Shown: positions 47,715 through 57,972, counted from the stretch's first letter. The stretch: 58,953 nt of DNA from Bacteroidales bacterium (GCA_024413595.1 JAKSUC010000017.1:1-58953); one strand, 5' to 3'. Program-made: numbers and translations. The notes: generated from the letters alone by a model not told the origin.

Positions 47715-48347
47715 TTACTTGTTATCGAAAATCGTATTCAAAACTTCAACTGCACTTTCAGTTAATACTAATGATTGAGCATTAAGAACATCATAAGTAG
47801 TTAATTTATTGGCAGTTGTTACTTCTGACTTATCTAAGTTTCTAGACGACAAATATATATTTTTATTTTCACTTCCCAAAACTAAAAGTGATTTTTTATC
47901 ACTAATATTCAATTTATTTTTCAAATTTACTAATTGTTTAGTTTTTGGTGATTCAAAATTAAAGTCTTCTAATACTATAATTTGCTCATCTTTAGCTTTA
48001 TAAGTCAAAGCAGATTTTCTAGCTAAAACTTTAACTTTTTTGTTAAGTTTAAAGCTATAATCACGTGGTTGAGGTCCAAAACATCTAGCTCCACCAACCA
48101 TAACAGGAGAATTGACATCACCCGAACGAGCTCCACCAGTTCCTTTCTGTTTTTTCAATTTACGTGTACTGCCAGACATTTCACTTCTTTCTTTTGTCTT
48201 AGCGGTACCTTGTCTTTTGTCAGCCAAGTAACGTTTAACGTCTAAATACATGGCATGATCTTTAGGTTCAATGGCAAATATTGAATCAGCTAACTGAATT
48301 TTTTTGCCAGTGTCCTTTCCTTCGATGTTAAATACTGATATTTCCAT
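47715..48347 (-). CDS. rplD: Ribosomal protein L4
   Basis: A 210-residue protein whose extended loop lines the exit tunnel: [20 protein letters not shown], then [20 protein letters not shown]. In E. coli L4 also represses its operon. The C-terminal Rossmann-like part ends [17 protein letters not shown]. It overlaps rplC by one base. Confidence 0.98.
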   Translation of the reverse strand: MEISVFNIEGKDTGKKIQLADSIFAIEPKDHAMYLDVKRYLADKRQGTAKTKERSEMSGSTRKLKKQKGTGGARSGDVNSPVMVGGARCFGPQPRDYSFKLNKKVKVLARKSALTYKAKDEQIIVLEDFNFESPKTKQLVNLKNKLNISDKKSLLVLGSENKNIYLSSRNLDKSEVTTANKLTTYDVLNAQSLVLTESAVEVLNTIFDNK

Positions 48348-48964
48348 TAGTTTTCAATTATTAAGTATGAACCTTTAGGACCTGGAACAGCTCCTTTAAC
48401 TAATAATAGGTTGTGTTCAGCAATGATTTTAACAATCTTGAGGTTACGAACTTTTACTGTATCGTTACCTGTACGACCTGCCATACGCATACCTTTGAAT
48501 ACTTTTGAAGGGTAAGAAGATGCACCCAAACCTCCTGGAGCTCTTAAACGGTTATGTTGACCGTGAGTAGTTCCTCCAACACCGTTAAAGTGATGACGTT
48601 TTACTACACCTTGATAACCTTTACCTTTAGAAATACCGGTGACATTAACCTTAACATCGTTTGCTAACGATTCAACAGTGATAGTGTCGCCTAATTTTAC
48701 TTCAACATTAATGTTTTTAAATTCGACAATTTTTCTTTTTGGAGTAGTGCCGAGTTTTTTAAAACGTTCAATTTCTGGTTTTGTTGAGTTTTTTTCTTTT
48801 TTATCATCAAAAGCCAATTGAACTGCTTCATAACCGTCTGTTTCTACGGTTTTAATTTGCGAAACAACACATGGACCAGCTTCAATTACTGTTACAGGTA
48901 CATTAACACCTTCTTCATTGAATACTGATGTCATTCCGACTTTTTTTCCTATTATTCCTGACAT
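48347..48964 (-). CDS. rplC: Ribosomal protein L3
   Basis: A 205-residue early-assembly 50S protein. [20 protein letters not shown] at the start and the long loop [40 protein letters not shown] are typical. It lies 77 nt behind rpsJ. Confidence 0.98.
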   Translation of the reverse strand: MSGIIGKKVGMTSVFNEEGVNVPVTVIEAGPCVVSQIKTVETDGYEAVQLAFDDKKEKNSTKPEIERFKKLGTTPKRKIVEFKNINVEVKLGDTITVESLANDVKVNVTGISKGKGYQGVVKRHHFNGVGGTTHGQHNRLRAPGGLGASSYPSKVFKGMRMAGRTGNDTVKVRNLKIVKIIAEHNLLLVKGAVPGPKGSYLIIEN

Positions 48965-49041
48965 TTTTAATAGAATTTTATTTACTTGTCGGGCTCTGCC
49001 GATATTGGTAAATCGTTAATTTTTTTTATTAAATCAAATTA

Positions 49042-49347
49042 TCAAACCTTAATTTCTACTGCTACACCACTTGGCAATTCTAATTTCATTAATGCGTCAA
49101 TTGTTTTTGGTGTTGAGCTGTAAATGTCGATCAATCTTTTGAATGATGATAACTGAAATTGTTCTCTCGATTTTTTATTAACGAAAGTAGATCTATTAAC
49201 AGTAAATATTCTTTTGCGTGTTGGCAATGGAATTGGACCACTAACAACAGCTCCTGTTGCTTTTACTGTTTTAACAATTTTTTCAGCAGAGTTATCAACC
49301 AAATTGTGATCGTAAGATTTTAATTTGATACGAATCTTCTGACTCAT
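49042..49347 (-). CDS. rpsJ: Ribosomal protein S10
   Basis: 101 residues, a 30S head protein, also NusE of antitermination complexes. [20 protein letters not shown] and [20 protein letters not shown] are conserved. It lies 11 nt behind fusA with no tuf between them, as is usual in Bacteroidetes. Confidence 0.98.
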   Translation of the reverse strand: MSQKIRIKLKSYDHNLVDNSAEKIVKTVKATGAVVSGPIPLPTRKRIFTVNRSTFVNKKSREQFQLSSFKRLIDIYSSTPKTIDALMKLELPSGVAVEIKV

Positions 49348-49358
49348 AATACGTTTTA

Positions 49359-51476
49359 TTATAATTGATCAATAAATGTGATTTTTCCTTTTACCGTGTC
49401 GATAATATCTTGAGCTACATTTGCAGGCACTTCTTCATAATCTTTAAATTGCATTGAAGAAATTGCTCTACCTGATGTAAGTGTGCGCAAAACAGTTACA
49501 TAACCAAAAGTTTCTGCAAGTGGTACTATCGATTTGATAATTTTCAACTTTGCTTTTGAATCAGTGCTAATTACCTGGCCTCTACGTTTATTAATATCAG
49601 CAATTACATCTCCCATATATTCTTCAGGAGTATCGATTGTTAATTCCATTACAGGTTCCAGCAACTTAGCTTTTGCATTTGCTGATGCTGCTTTAAAAGC
49701 CTGTTTTGCAGCTATCTCAAATGACAAAGCGTCTGAATCTACACTATGATATGAACCGTCAATAAGTTCAACGGTAAGACTTTGCAGTTTGAATCCAGCC
49801 AATGGACCATTACACATAGCTTCTTCGAAGCCTTTTTGAACAGCTGGGATAAATTCTTTTGGAATTACGCCACCTTTTATGCTGTTTATGAATTTTAGTC
49901 CTGTTTCACCTTCTTCAGATGGAGATATTCTAACTGTTATATCAGCAAATTTACCTTTTCCACCAGTTTGTTTTTTAAATATTTCTTGGTGTTCTACAGT
50001 TGATAATATCCTTTCTTTGTAGGTTACTTGTGGCTTTCCTTGGCTAATCTCGATTTTATATTCTCGTTTGAGTCGATCTACAAGAATATCTAGGTGAAGT
50101 TCACCCATACCACTGATAATTGTTTGTCCTGTTTCAGAATCAACATTTATTTTAAATGTTGGGTCTTCTTCGGCAAGTTTTTGCAGTGCGAGATCCATTT
50201 TTTCAAGGTCTGCTTGAGTTTTGGGCTCAATTGCAACTCCTATTACAGGATCAGGGAAATTAATTGATTCAAAAACAATTGGATGTTTTTGGTCTGATAA
50301 TGAATCTCCTGTTCGGATATCTTTAAATCCTACAGCTCCACAAATATCTCCTGCTTCTATTGAATCGATTGCAGTTTCTTTATTTGCGTACATTCTGTAA
50401 AGATTTGATATTCTTTCTCTTTTGCCAGTACGTACATTATATACGGTATCTCCAGCATTAAGTTTTCCTGAATAGACTCTGATATAAACAAGGCGACCAA
50501 CAAAAGGATCAACAGCAATCTTAAATGCTAAAGCAGCGAAAGGCTCTTTATCATCGGGTTTTCTGATTAATTCTTTGTCGTCGTTACCTGGTTCTGTACC
50601 TTTTACGGCACCAATATCAATAGGACTTGGCAAATAAGCTACAATAGCATCGAGTAATTTTTGTACACCTTTATTTTTAAGTGAAGAACCACATAAAACT
50701 GGTACAATTTGTAACGATACTGTTGCGTTTCTAATAGCTTTTTTAATTTCTTCGCTAGTAATGCTATTACTATCTTCTAGATACTTTTCAAGAAGGTCAT
50801 TATCTGTTTCTGCAACTTTTTCAAGCATTTTTTCGCGCCATTCGTTTGCTTGGTCAACAAGGTCAGAAGGAATATCCACCTTATTATAAGTGGCACCTAA
50901 TTCTTCGTCATTCCAAACATAAGCTGACATTTCAATCAAATCGACAATACCAATAAATTTATCTTCAATTCCAATAGGAATTTGAAGAGCAACAGGATTA
51001 GCACCAAGTTTTTCTTCAATTTCAGAAACTACTGAATAAAAATCGGCACCTATTCTATCTAATTTATTAACAAAAGCGATTCGAGGAACATTGTATCTGT
51101 CAGCTTGACGCCATACAGTTTCAGATTGAGGTTCAACACCACCTACACCGCAAAATACTGCAACAGCACCATCTAAAACTCTTAAAGAACGCTCCACTTC
51201 TACAGTAAAATCTACGTGTCCTGGAGTATCAATAATATTAATAGTGTGCTTTTGGTTATTATAATTCCAAAAAGCAGTGATAGCAGCAGAAGTAATAGTA
51301 ATACCTCTCTCCTTCTCTTGCGACATCCAATCCATAGTGGCAGCGCCATCATGAACTTCTCCCATTTTATGAGTTACACCAGTATAAAACAATATACGCT
51401 CGGTAGTTGTAGTTTTACCAGCGTCTATATGAGCCATAATTCCGATGTTTCTCGTAAATTGTAAATTGCTATTCAT
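49359..51476 (-). CDS. fusA: Elongation factor G
   Basis: A 705-residue translocation GTPase. The G-domain motifs are [14 protein letters not shown] (G1), GITITSAA (G2), DTPGHVDF (G3) and NKLDRIGAD (G4). All five EF-G domains are present, and the protein ends in domain V ([20 protein letters not shown]). Length is typical of the main EF-G of the str operon. A strong ribosome binding site lies 8 nt upstream of the ATG. Confidence 0.98.
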   Translation of the reverse strand: MNSNLQFTRNIGIMAHIDAGKTTTTERILFYTGVTHKMGEVHDGAATMDWMSQEKERGITITSAAITAFWNYNNQKHTINIIDTPGHVDFTVEVERSLRVLDGAVAVFCGVGGVEPQSETVWRQADRYNVPRIAFVNKLDRIGADFYSVVSEIEEKLGANPVALQIPIGIEDKFIGIVDLIEMSAYVWNDEELGATYNKVDIPSDLVDQANEWREKMLEKVAETDNDLLEKYLEDSNSITSEEIKKAIRNATVSLQIVPVLCGSSLKNKGVQKLLDAIVAYLPSPIDIGAVKGTEPGNDDKELIRKPDDKEPFAALAFKIAVDPFVGRLVYIRVYSGKLNAGDTVYNVRTGKRERISNLYRMYANKETAIDSIEAGDICGAVGFKDIRTGDSLSDQKHPIVFESINFPDPVIGVAIEPKTQADLEKMDLALQKLAEEDPTFKINVDSETGQTIISGMGELHLDILVDRLKREYKIEISQGKPQVTYKERILSTVEHQEIFKKQTGGKGKFADITVRISPSEEGETGLKFINSIKGGVIPKEFIPAVQKGFEEAMCNGPLAGFKLQSLTVELIDGSYHSVDSDALSFEIAAKQAFKAASANAKAKLLEPVMELTIDTPEEYMGDVIADINKRRGQVISTDSKAKLKIIKSIVPLAETFGYVTVLRTLTSGRAISSMQFKDYEEVPANVAQDIIDTVKGKITFIDQL

Positions 51477-51484
51477 TATGGGTT

Positions 51485-51490
51485 ACCTCC
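51485..51490 (-). promoter_or_regulatory. Strong Shine-Dalgarno site of fusA
   Basis: GGAGGT on the minus strand, 8 nt before the fusA ATG. With that of htrA it is one of the few consensus sites in the window. Confidence 0.8.
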
Positions 51491-51501
51491 ATTTAAATGT
51501 C

Positions 51502-51978
51502 TTAGAATCTAAAAAATGCAAAAGCTTTATTAGCTTCAGCCATTCTGTGAGTATCTTCTTTTTTCTTGAAAGCTCCGCCTTCTTCGTTGTAAGCTGCAAC
51601 GATTTCAGCTGCAAGTTTTTCAGCCATTGAATGGCCAGAGCGTTGACGTGCATAAAGAATCAAGTTTTTGATACCGATAGATTCTTTACGGTCAGGACGA
51701 ATTTCAGTAGGAACTTGGAAAGTAGCTCCACCTACTCTACGGCTCTTAACCTCTACATCAGGAGTGATGTTTTCCATAGCTTTTTTCCAAACTTCAGTAG
51801 GAGTCTTACCGGTGTCTTTAGTTTTTTCACCAACAAGATCCAAAGCTTTATAGAAAATTTTAAATGCAATACTCTTCTTGCCATCGATCATCATGTCGTT
51901 TACAAAACGAGTCACTAATACATCACCAAATACTGGGTCGGCAAGAATTTGTCTTTTTTTGGGTTTTGCTTTTCTCAT
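51502..51978 (-). CDS. rpsG: Ribosomal protein S7
   Basis: A 158-residue primary 16S rRNA-binding protein of the 30S head. Seen are [40 protein letters not shown] and [10 protein letters not shown] at the end. It lies 24 nt behind rpsL and 25 nt ahead of fusA. Confidence 0.98.
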   Translation of the reverse strand: MRKAKPKKRQILADPVFGDVLVTRFVNDMMIDGKKSIAFKIFYKALDLVGEKTKDTGKTPTEVWKKAMENITPDVEVKSRRVGGATFQVPTEIRPDRKESIGIKNLILYARQRSGHSMAEKLAAEIVAAYNEEGGAFKKKEDTHRMAEANKAFAFFRF

Positions 51979-52002
51979 TGCTAATTACTCCAAATTGTTG
52001 AA

Positions 52003-52383
52003 TTACTTTTTCTGTTTAGGACGTTTAGCACCGTATTTTGATCTCTGTTGTCCACGATTTGCAACACCCGCTGTATCTAATGTTCCACGGATGATGTGAT
52101 AACGTACACCTGGGAGGTCTTTTACACGGCCACCTCTAACCATTACTATTGAGTGTTCCTGCAAGTTATGTCCTTCGCCTGGTATGTATGCATTCACTTC
52201 CTTTTGATTTGTAAGTCTTACTCTGGCAACTTTGCGCATTGCTGAGTTAGGCTTTTTAGGAGTGGTGGTATAAACTCTAGTGCATACACCACGACGTTGT
52301 GGACAAGAATCTAATGCCGGAGACTTACTCTTTACAGTAAGAGTTTTTCTTCCTTTCCTTACTAACTGTTGAATTGTAGGCAT
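52003..52383 (-). CDS. rpsL: Ribosomal protein S12
   Basis: A 126-residue decoding-site protein and first gene of the block. Lys43 ([10 protein letters not shown]) and Lys88 ([13 protein letters not shown]) are both present, so the streptomycin-sensitive residues are in place. [16 protein letters not shown] and [20 protein letters not shown] are typical. The promoter lies 35-64 bp upstream. Confidence 0.98.
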   Translation of the reverse strand: MPTIQQLVRKGRKTLTVKSKSPALDSCPQRRGVCTRVYTTTPKKPNSAMRKVARVRLTNQKEVNAYIPGEGHNLQEHSIVMVRGGRVKDLPGVRYHIIRGTLDTAGVANRGQQRSKYGAKRPKQKK

Positions 52384-52417
52384 TTTTCTTATCTAAAAAT
52401 TAATTTATTTCGGATTG

Positions 52418-52447
52418 CAAAGGTAAATATTTTTCAATTGGTTACAA
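52418..52447 (-). promoter_or_regulatory. Complete -33/-7 promoter of the str/S10/spc/alpha block
   Basis: On the minus strand TTG (52447-52445), a 19-bp spacer and TACCTTTG (52425-52418) match the Bacteroidetes consensus fully. The rpsL ATG follows 34 bp later. No other clear promoter was seen in the 17.5-kb block. Confidence 0.75.
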
Positions 52448-52743
52448 CCTTTTATTCTGTTATTTTTTTAATTTTTATTCTATTTATATTATGTTTTTTG
52501 TTATTTTATTATTTTTCAATATTTTACGTTTTTAAGTTTAGTTTTAGGATTTTAAAATTTAATAATTATTTAATTTGTTTACGTATAAGGTTGTTTAATG
52601 TGTTATTGTAGTAATATTAATAATATTTGTAGTTACACTTTATATTATACATTGTTTGAAGATGTAATGTTGCATAAAAATCAATCTATATTTTCTTAAT
52701 TTATTCGTAATCCATTTAATTTTTTCTTTAGATTTTATTTTTT
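52448..52743. other. AT-rich divergent intergenic region
   Basis: About 300 bp between the rpsL promoter and the -7 box at 52744. It is mostly T-rich runs, with no open frame, hairpin or repeat I can support. Confidence 0.5.
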
Positions 52744-52751
52744 TATATTTG
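52744..52751 (+). promoter_or_regulatory. Bacteroidetes -7 box for the membrane protein/mutS2 operon
   Basis: TATATTTG matches TAnnTTTG, 19 bp before the ATG at 52771. Confidence 0.6.
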
Positions 52752-52770
52752 TAATAAATTTAAAAATATT

Positions 52771-53220
52771 ATGAAAGAAATGTGGAATGGTTTTTTATTA
52801 GGTTTTGGAGGTACTTTAGGTGTAATTATAGCTATTTTATCTATTATAATTTTGATTTTTATTATCATCGAAATCAAAAATCATAACATTGGTAAAAAAG
52901 ATTTGCCTAGACTTCTTCTTTTATATAGAAAAACTCTTGTAAAACAAGATAAGTTTGAAGAATTGTCTTTAATTAATAAATATATTAAAGAATTAAAAGA
53001 AAATAAATTACCTAAAGAACTTGCTCAAAAATACAAAGTTGTTGTTAAACGACATATTCATGAAGAATACACAAATTCTGGAAGTAATTATATGATTAAA
53101 TACGACAAAAAACTTATTTATATTCCTCAAAATAACAAAGAAAATAAAACTATAAACAAAACAAATATAGAAAATAATAATAAAAACTCAAATTCAAATA
53201 ATCAAGACCATAACGAATAG
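52771..53220 (+). CDS. Small single-pass membrane protein, unknown
   Basis: 149 residues. One transmembrane segment (about 11-34, VIIAILSIIILIFIIIE) is followed by a basic cytoplasmic helical part (KKDLPRLLLLYRKTLVKQDK, LINKYIKELKENKLPKELAQ) and an Asn/Lys-rich low-complexity tail (about 118-149). No family is recognised. The helical part looks like a small helical hairpin, such as a tetratricopeptide-like unit, but too short to call. It ends 6 nt before mutS2, so the two share a transcript. Confidence 0.75.
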   Translation: MKEMWNGFLLGFGGTLGVIIAILSIIILIFIIIEIKNHNIGKKDLPRLLLLYRKTLVKQDKFEELSLINKYIKELKENKLPKELAQKYKVVVKRHIHEEYTNSGSNYMIKYDKKLIYIPQNNKENKTINKTNIENNNKNSNSNNQDHNE

Positions 53221-53226
53221 GATAAA

Positions 53227-55716
53227 ATGATTTACCCAAAAAATTTTGAGTTAAAAACTGGTTTTAACAAAATTAGAGATTTAGTTAAATATTATTGTAT
53301 AGGTGGTTTGGGTCAAGACAAAGTTAACGAAATGGAATTTTGTAATGACTTCAATAAGATTAAAACTCAACTTAATCTTGCATACGAATTTAAACAAATT
53401 TGTATGTTTTCTAAAGATTTTCCGCAAGATAGTTATTTTGATGTTCGTCAAGGATTAAAACGAATTTCTATTGAAAATACATATTTAACAATACAAGAAC
53501 TTTTTGATTTAAAAAGATGTACCTACACTTTAAAAAATATTGTTCTATTTTTTAAACGTGCCAAAGACAATGAATATCCTTATTTAAGACAATTGTGCGA
53601 AGGTATTATTATTGAGCATGAAATTTTTAATGCTATTAATAATGTAATGACAGACAATGGAGAAATTCGCGACGATGCGTCTCCTGAATTAAGAAAAATT
53701 CGTTCTGATATCAAAACAAAAAGTGCATCAATAGCAAGTGTTGTAAATCGACTATTAAAATCTGCAAAGAGTCAAGGGTGGACAGATGCTGACGCAGAAG
53801 TAAACATTAGAGATGGTAAATTATTAATTCCTGTATCAAGCGCAAGCAAACGTAAAATATCAGGTATTGTTGTTGATGAATCATCAACGGGTAAAACATC
53901 TTTTATTGAACCTATCGAAAGTGTTGAATTAAATAATGCTGTTAGAGAACTAGAATTTGCTGAAAAACGCGAAATAATTAAAATATTAATTGCCACATCT
54001 GATAAAATTCGCCCACATATTCCAGACCTATTATTTTCAAGTAATATTCTTGGAGATTTAGATTTTGCACGTGCAAAAGCACGCCTTGCTCTTGATATGG
54101 ATGCTGATATGCCAATTATTGCACAAACTCCTACTATTGATATGCGAGTTGCTCGACATCCAATTTTAGAAAAAACTCTCAAAGCTGAGGGCAAAAAAGC
54201 TGTTCCTCTTGATATTGAACTTAACGACAAACAGAGAATAATAATGATTTCTGGGCCAAATGCTGGTGGTAAATCTGTTTGTTTAAAAACCACAGGTCTT
54301 ATTCAATATATGCACCAATGTGGTTTATTAACTCCTATTAGTCCAAATTCAACTTTAGGTTTATTTAATGATATTTTTATAGATATTGGAGACGAACAAT
54401 CTATTGAAAATGATTTAAGTACATATAGTGGACATCTAAAAAATATGAAAACTTTTCTTGAACATGCAGGAAACCGTTCTCTTATTTTAATAGATGAATT
54501 TGGAACAGGTACAGAACCTATTTTAGGTGGTGCAATTGCAGAAGCTGTTTTAGAAAGATTAAACGAACGATATGTAAAAGGTGTAATCACAACGCATTAC
54601 ACAAATTTAAAAAACTACGCAACAGTTACAGAAGGACTTATAAATGGAGCAATGCTTTATGATAATACATGTATGAAGCCTCTATTTATAATGGAAACTG
54701 GAAAAACAGGTCATTCGTTTGCATTTGAAATGGCAAAAAAAACTGGTTTAGATATAAGAATTTTGCAAAAAGCAGAAGCTATTGCCGGACGTGATCATAT
54801 CGATTATGAACGACGTATGCAAGAATTAGACGAAGATAGACGCAAATTAAAAATTACTTTAGAAAATGCACTAAATAGAGAAAAAAATCTCTCTAAAATG
54901 CAAGAACAATGCGCTTCTGAAACTGAATTTACTATCAACGAACGCAAAAACATTATTAAAGCCACAAAACTAAAAGCTGAAGAAATTCTTAAAAGTGCAA
55001 ATCAAAAGATTGAAAACACTATATTTGAAATAAAACAAGCATCAGCTGAAAAAGAAAAAACTCGTGAAATTCGTAAAGAATACGAAACTTTTAAAGAAGA
55101 AATAACAAAACAAATATCTGAAGAAGAACGTCTTCTGGATGAAAAAATAGAACGTTTGCGTCAAAAGCAAATTGATAGAGCTGAACGACGTGCAAAAAAA
55201 CGTGAAGAAAAAGCTCTTGAACAAGCTAAACTTGCGCAACAAAAACCTATAGAAAAGCCACTTCAACCAGGCGACAAGGTAACACTTGATGACGGAGAAA
55301 ATGAAATGGTTATTCTTGAAATTAAAGACGAAACTGCTTTAATTCAAATGGGTCATATGCAAACTTTTGTAAAAGTCAAAAGATTGAAACGTGTTGTTAA
55401 AAAAGAACCAGACAAGAAAGAAACTCCCAAAGTTCACGTAAATATTGAAAGTGAAAAGAAACGAGGCGGATTTTTATTTGGACTTGATGTTCGAGGACTT
55501 AGAGGCGACGAAGCTCTTGAAAAGGTTGCAAAATATGTTGACGATGCTCTTGCTTCGGGCAATCATGAAATTAAAATTCTACATGGAACTGGTACTGGAG
55601 CTCTTAGAAGTATGATACGAGATTACTTAAATTCTCAATTAATTGTTTCTCGTTGTCACGACGATAAAATAGAACTTGGTGGTGCTGGTGTTACTGTAGT
55701 GGAATTAGACTACTAA
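53227..55716 (+). CDS. mutS2: MutS2 family ATPase/endonuclease
   Basis: 829 residues. The MutS core and lever domains (about 1-325) are followed by the ABC-type ATPase (Walker A SGPNAGGKS with Lys349, signature loop STYSGHLKNM, Walker B SLILIDEFGTGTEP, TTHYTNLK). A long coiled coil (about 525-680), a KOW-like linker and a C-terminal Smr domain (about 755-829, LDVRGLRGDEALEKV, LHGTGTGALRSMIRDYL) complete the protein. The family suppresses homologous recombination and has been linked to rescue of collided ribosomes. The Smr motifs LDxRG and HGxGxGxLR are intact, so nuclease activity is possible. Length is normal. Confidence 0.97.
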   Translation: MIYPKNFELKTGFNKIRDLVKYYCIGGLGQDKVNEMEFCNDFNKIKTQLNLAYEFKQICMFSKDFPQDSYFDVRQGLKRISIENTYLTIQELFDLKRCTYTLKNIVLFFKRAKDNEYPYLRQLCEGIIIEHEIFNAINNVMTDNGEIRDDASPELRKIRSDIKTKSASIASVVNRLLKSAKSQGWTDADAEVNIRDGKLLIPVSSASKRKISGIVVDESSTGKTSFIEPIESVELNNAVRELEFAEKREIIKILIATSDKIRPHIPDLLFSSNILGDLDFARAKARLALDMDADMPIIAQTPTIDMRVARHPILEKTLKAEGKKAVPLDIELNDKQRIIMISGPNAGGKSVCLKTTGLIQYMHQCGLLTPISPNSTLGLFNDIFIDIGDEQSIENDLSTYSGHLKNMKTFLEHAGNRSLILIDEFGTGTEPILGGAIAEAVLERLNERYVKGVITTHYTNLKNYATVTEGLINGAMLYDNTCMKPLFIMETGKTGHSFAFEMAKKTGLDIRILQKAEAIAGRDHIDYERRMQELDEDRRKLKITLENALNREKNLSKMQEQCASETEFTINERKNIIKATKLKAEEILKSANQKIENTIFEIKQASAEKEKTREIRKEYETFKEEITKQISEEERLLDEKIERLRQKQIDRAERRAKKREEKALEQAKLAQQKPIEKPLQPGDKVTLDDGENEMVILEIKDETALIQMGHMQTFVKVKRLKRVVKKEPDKKETPKVHVNIESEKKRGGFLFGLDVRGLRGDEALEKVAKYVDDALASGNHEIKILHGTGTGALRSMIRDYLNSQLIVSRCHDDKIELGGAGVTVVELDY

Positions 55717-55812
55717 ATTTCTTGCAGAAATTAAATTGGTAATTTTTGAATAGACTCTCATGTCATACTCGTACTTGCTACTTACTACTTTCTACTTATT
55801 TTTTTAATTAGT

Positions 55813-56598
55813 CTATAAATTCCATGCTTTAACTGCGTATTCAACACTTCCAGATGTTAAATGCGGAGAACTAAAATTCCATATCCAATCGTTTGAATTT
55901 GAAATCATTTCAGGTTCAAGATAGGTTAATGCTTTGTCTGAAATTTCAAGACCATCAATATTATATCTATGTATTCTAAAAGGTGTTATAACACAAGAAC
56001 GATTACGGGGTAGCATAGAAAGATGATAACTTTGAATAAACTTTCTTAAATTTTTAGAAGCTAAATCATCAATCAATTCTTTATGAACTAGAAACTCTAA
56101 TATCAAATTATCTAAAAATGCAAGAGTATTAACAGAAACAACAAAATCAAAATTTTCTAAAATATCGCTATAATCGGCTGTTGTATAATTTGGAGAAGAA
56201 ATTAACATGTCTACAGTAAAATTTTTATAACGACTAATACTATTATAAGTATCAGCAACAATTTTTGTTATATCCTCCTCAATAAAAGTAATATTTTTAA
56301 ATTCAGAAAACTTTTGAACCACTTTTTTAGGATGAAATAAATCAACAAAATATACTTTTTCAAATTGTCTACTTAGTTCCATAACTGGTACATCAATACA
56401 CCAACCACTACCTAAAACAACTGCAGTTTTATATTCCTTGCAACGTTTTGCGCTATTAATAATAAAGCGTTTAGTATTTAAAATATGTTGACTCCAATTT
56501 TGTATTTCGCTTAAATATCTAAAATAATATTCTTTTTGATCTAATTCGTATCCCATTCGCTTATAGATACGTTTGTGAGTTAATTCAAAAGGCCACAT
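55813..56598 (-). CDS. Rossmann-like, possibly SAM-dependent methyltransferase-fold protein, unknown
   Basis: 261 residues. A helical N-terminus (MWPFELTHKRIYKRMGYELD) is followed by AVVLGSGWCIDVPVMELSRQ (59-78) and VYFVDLFHP (82-90), which read as the first strand-loop and the acidic second strand of a methyltransferase-type Rossmann fold. ITFIEEDIT and FDFVVSVNTLAFLDN follow. The glycine loop reads GSGWCID rather than GxGxG, so cofactor use is uncertain. ATG 56598 is preferred because a -7 box (56615-56622) lies just upstream, although the frame runs on to 56679. Confidence 0.72.
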   Translation of the reverse strand: MWPFELTHKRIYKRMGYELDQKEYYFRYLSEIQNWSQHILNTKRFIINSAKRCKEYKTAVVLGSGWCIDVPVMELSRQFEKVYFVDLFHPKKVVQKFSEFKNITFIEEDITKIVADTYNSISRYKNFTVDMLISSPNYTTADYSDILENFDFVVSVNTLAFLDNLILEFLVHKELIDDLASKNLRKFIQSYHLSMLPRNRSCVITPFRIHRYNIDGLEISDKALTYLEPEMISNSNDWIWNFSSPHLTSGSVEYAVKAWNL

Positions 56599-56614
56599 AT
56601 TTATTTGTTTTTTA

Positions 56615-56622
56615 CAAATATA
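56615..56622 (-). promoter_or_regulatory. Bacteroidetes -7 box for the Rossmann-like gene
   Basis: Minus-strand TATATTTG matches TAnnTTTG, 16 bp upstream of the ATG at 56598 and just past the terminator of the hydrolase gene. Confidence 0.55.
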
Positions 56623-56625
56623 ATA

Positions 56626-56656
56626 AAAAAAGCCGTTCAAAATTGAACGACTTTTT
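56626..56656 (-). terminator. Terminator of the nicotinamidase-like gene
   Basis: GCCGTTCAA (56632-56640) faces TTGAACGAC (56643-56651). Read on the minus strand the one mismatch becomes a wobble pair. A T run follows (plus-strand A run 56625-56631). The hairpin is 14 bp behind the hydrolase stop. Confidence 0.75.
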
Positions 56657-56669
56657 TTATTCATTTTAT

Positions 56670-57443
56670 TTAACAACAAGTTTCAATTTTTGCACCTAAC
56701 TCAACGGCTTTTTGATAAACAGCATCGGCTGTATGTTCAAAACCAGCAACTGGACTCATTGCATCTTCTAATATCACAAGTTTTTTTACTAATTGAGGCA
56801 TTGTATCAAAAAGTTGTGAAATAGTATTAGCAACGCAATGACTTTTTGCTTCACCTGCAATATATACTTTATCAAAAGAATTCAACATATCAGCAAGCTG
56901 TTGATTAAATTGAGTTTCAGGAATGTTTGCGTCTGGAATTTCTGCCATAAAAGCTCCAAAATGTTCAGAATAAGGATACGTACCTTTTCGAGTAATTCCG
57001 TAATATTTACCATTTTTTGTCCAATCTAAAACGGCATTCATTAAAGGTTCACAAATATCTGCTCCATGAGAACCTGCTATACAGTGAGTTGGCCAAATTA
57101 TGTGAGCATATTTACCTTTAATTTCTAACTGATTGATATAATTATAAGCTTTATCAACATCATAATTAACAGGTTTCCAAACACCATTTTTAACATCATC
57201 GGCTTTAATAATAGTGAAAGGATTAGGATGATTGCCATCTTTATCAATCCAAAAATTTGCGTGCGAAATGTCGTTTGGTTGATGATCATCGGTTGTAAAA
57301 TGAATATAATCAATTTTATCAGCATTTTTGTTGATAAAATTTACAAGACGAGTAATGTCACCAACAGCACCTGGAACATAAAGAGTTCCTGTATTTTCGC
57401 AAAAATCGTTTTGTGGGTCAATAATTAATAATACAGTTTTCAT
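56670..57443 (-). CDS. Nicotinamidase/isochorismatase-family cysteine hydrolase
   Basis: A 257-residue amidohydrolase. The catalytic triad is Asp9 (IIDPQND), Lys153 (TRKGTYP) and Cys203 (EAKSHCVANT). The metal-site pattern D-x-H...H is present (Asp52, His54, His61), which points to nicotinamidase-type enzymes (nicotinamide to nicotinate, NAD salvage). The length is somewhat over the 180-215 usual for PncA, with insertions around residues 62-110, so another amide substrate is possible. It has its own -7 box (57475-57482) and terminator. A decayed copy of its 5' end lies upstream at 57794. Confidence 0.85.
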   Translation of the reverse strand: MKTVLLIIDPQNDFCENTGTLYVPGAVGDITRLVNFINKNADKIDYIHFTTDDHQPNDISHANFWIDKDGNHPNPFTIIKADDVKNGVWKPVNYDVDKAYNYINQLEIKGKYAHIIWPTHCIAGSHGADICEPLMNAVLDWTKNGKYYGITRKGTYPYSEHFGAFMAEIPDANIPETQFNQQLADMLNSFDKVYIAGEAKSHCVANTISQLFDTMPQLVKKLVILEDAMSPVAGFEHTADAVYQKAVELGAKIETCC

Positions 57444-57474
57444 AGTATTTAATTTTCATTGCGTAATTTCTACA

Positions 57475-57482
57475 CAAAATTA
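57475..57482 (-). promoter_or_regulatory. Bacteroidetes -7 box for the nicotinamidase-like gene
   Basis: Minus-strand TAATTTTG matches TAnnTTTG, 31 bp before the ATG at 57443. Confidence 0.6.
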
Positions 57483-57505
57483 CGAATAATTTTTGGATTT
57501 GTTGC

Positions 57506-57793
57506 TAATATAAATAAGAATATTTTTATGGTTTTGTAGAATATGTTTTTAAACGACGAAAAGGACGATAATAATAACAATAACCATTATAATCAAACTA
57601 ATAATCATTTATAGAATAATCATAAAGTATCATTTTTACAAATTTTCCTGTTTTTTTTATTTATTGCAATATATATATTATTTACTAGTGCAATAAAAAG
57701 TTGTTAATTCAATTGATTTGAAAGTAATTTTATAAACAAGACACCCTTTGCAAGTGATTTGGCAACAATATTACAGATAAATGGTAACACCAA
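57506..57793. other. AT-rich gap, nothing further seen
   Basis: About 290 bp between the hydrolase promoter region and its decayed duplicate. It is poor in structure and holds no supportable gene. A 23-codon Asn-rich frame at 57543 is not credible as a gene. Confidence 0.4.
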
Positions 57794-57905
57794 TTTTGTG
57801 GGTCAATAATTAATTATACAGTTTTTCAAAACATTTAAAATTCATTATGTAAATAACACACAAAAAAATACGTTTTTTATGGATTAGTTGCAAAAAAATA
57901 GAATA
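57794..57905 (-). pseudogene. Decayed duplicate of the hydrolase promoter and 5' end
   Basis: 57794-57905 lines up with 57409-57524 over its full length at an offset of 385-386, with shared stretches such as TTTTGTGGGTCAATAATTAA and ATACAGTTTT. It covers the first dozen codons, the start codon and the promoter of the nicotinamidase-like gene. In this copy the ATG has become TTG, an extra base shifts the frame, and the -7 box is broken (TATTTTTTTG). It is a dead remnant of a partial duplication. Confidence 0.75.
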
Positions 57906-57941
57906 ATAGAAATTAAAATAAATATTAAAATAAATATTTTT

Positions 57942-57949
57942 TATATTTG
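57942..57949 (+). promoter_or_regulatory. Bacteroidetes -7 box for the Rpn-like genes
   Basis: TATATTTG matches TAnnTTTG, 23 bp before the ATG at 57973. Confidence 0.6.
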
Positions 57950-57972
57950 TAGCGATATTCAAAATACAAAAA

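Noticed and set aside
56599..56679. 27-residue upstream extension of the Rossmann-like protein
   Set aside because: It would cover the terminator hairpin of the neighbouring gene and the -7 box at 56615-56622, and would overlap that gene's end.
57543..57614. 23-codon Asn-rich frame in the gap upstream of the nicotinamidase-like gene
   Set aside because: Low complexity, no promoter box and no family resemblance. Such frames are expected in AT-rich spacers.
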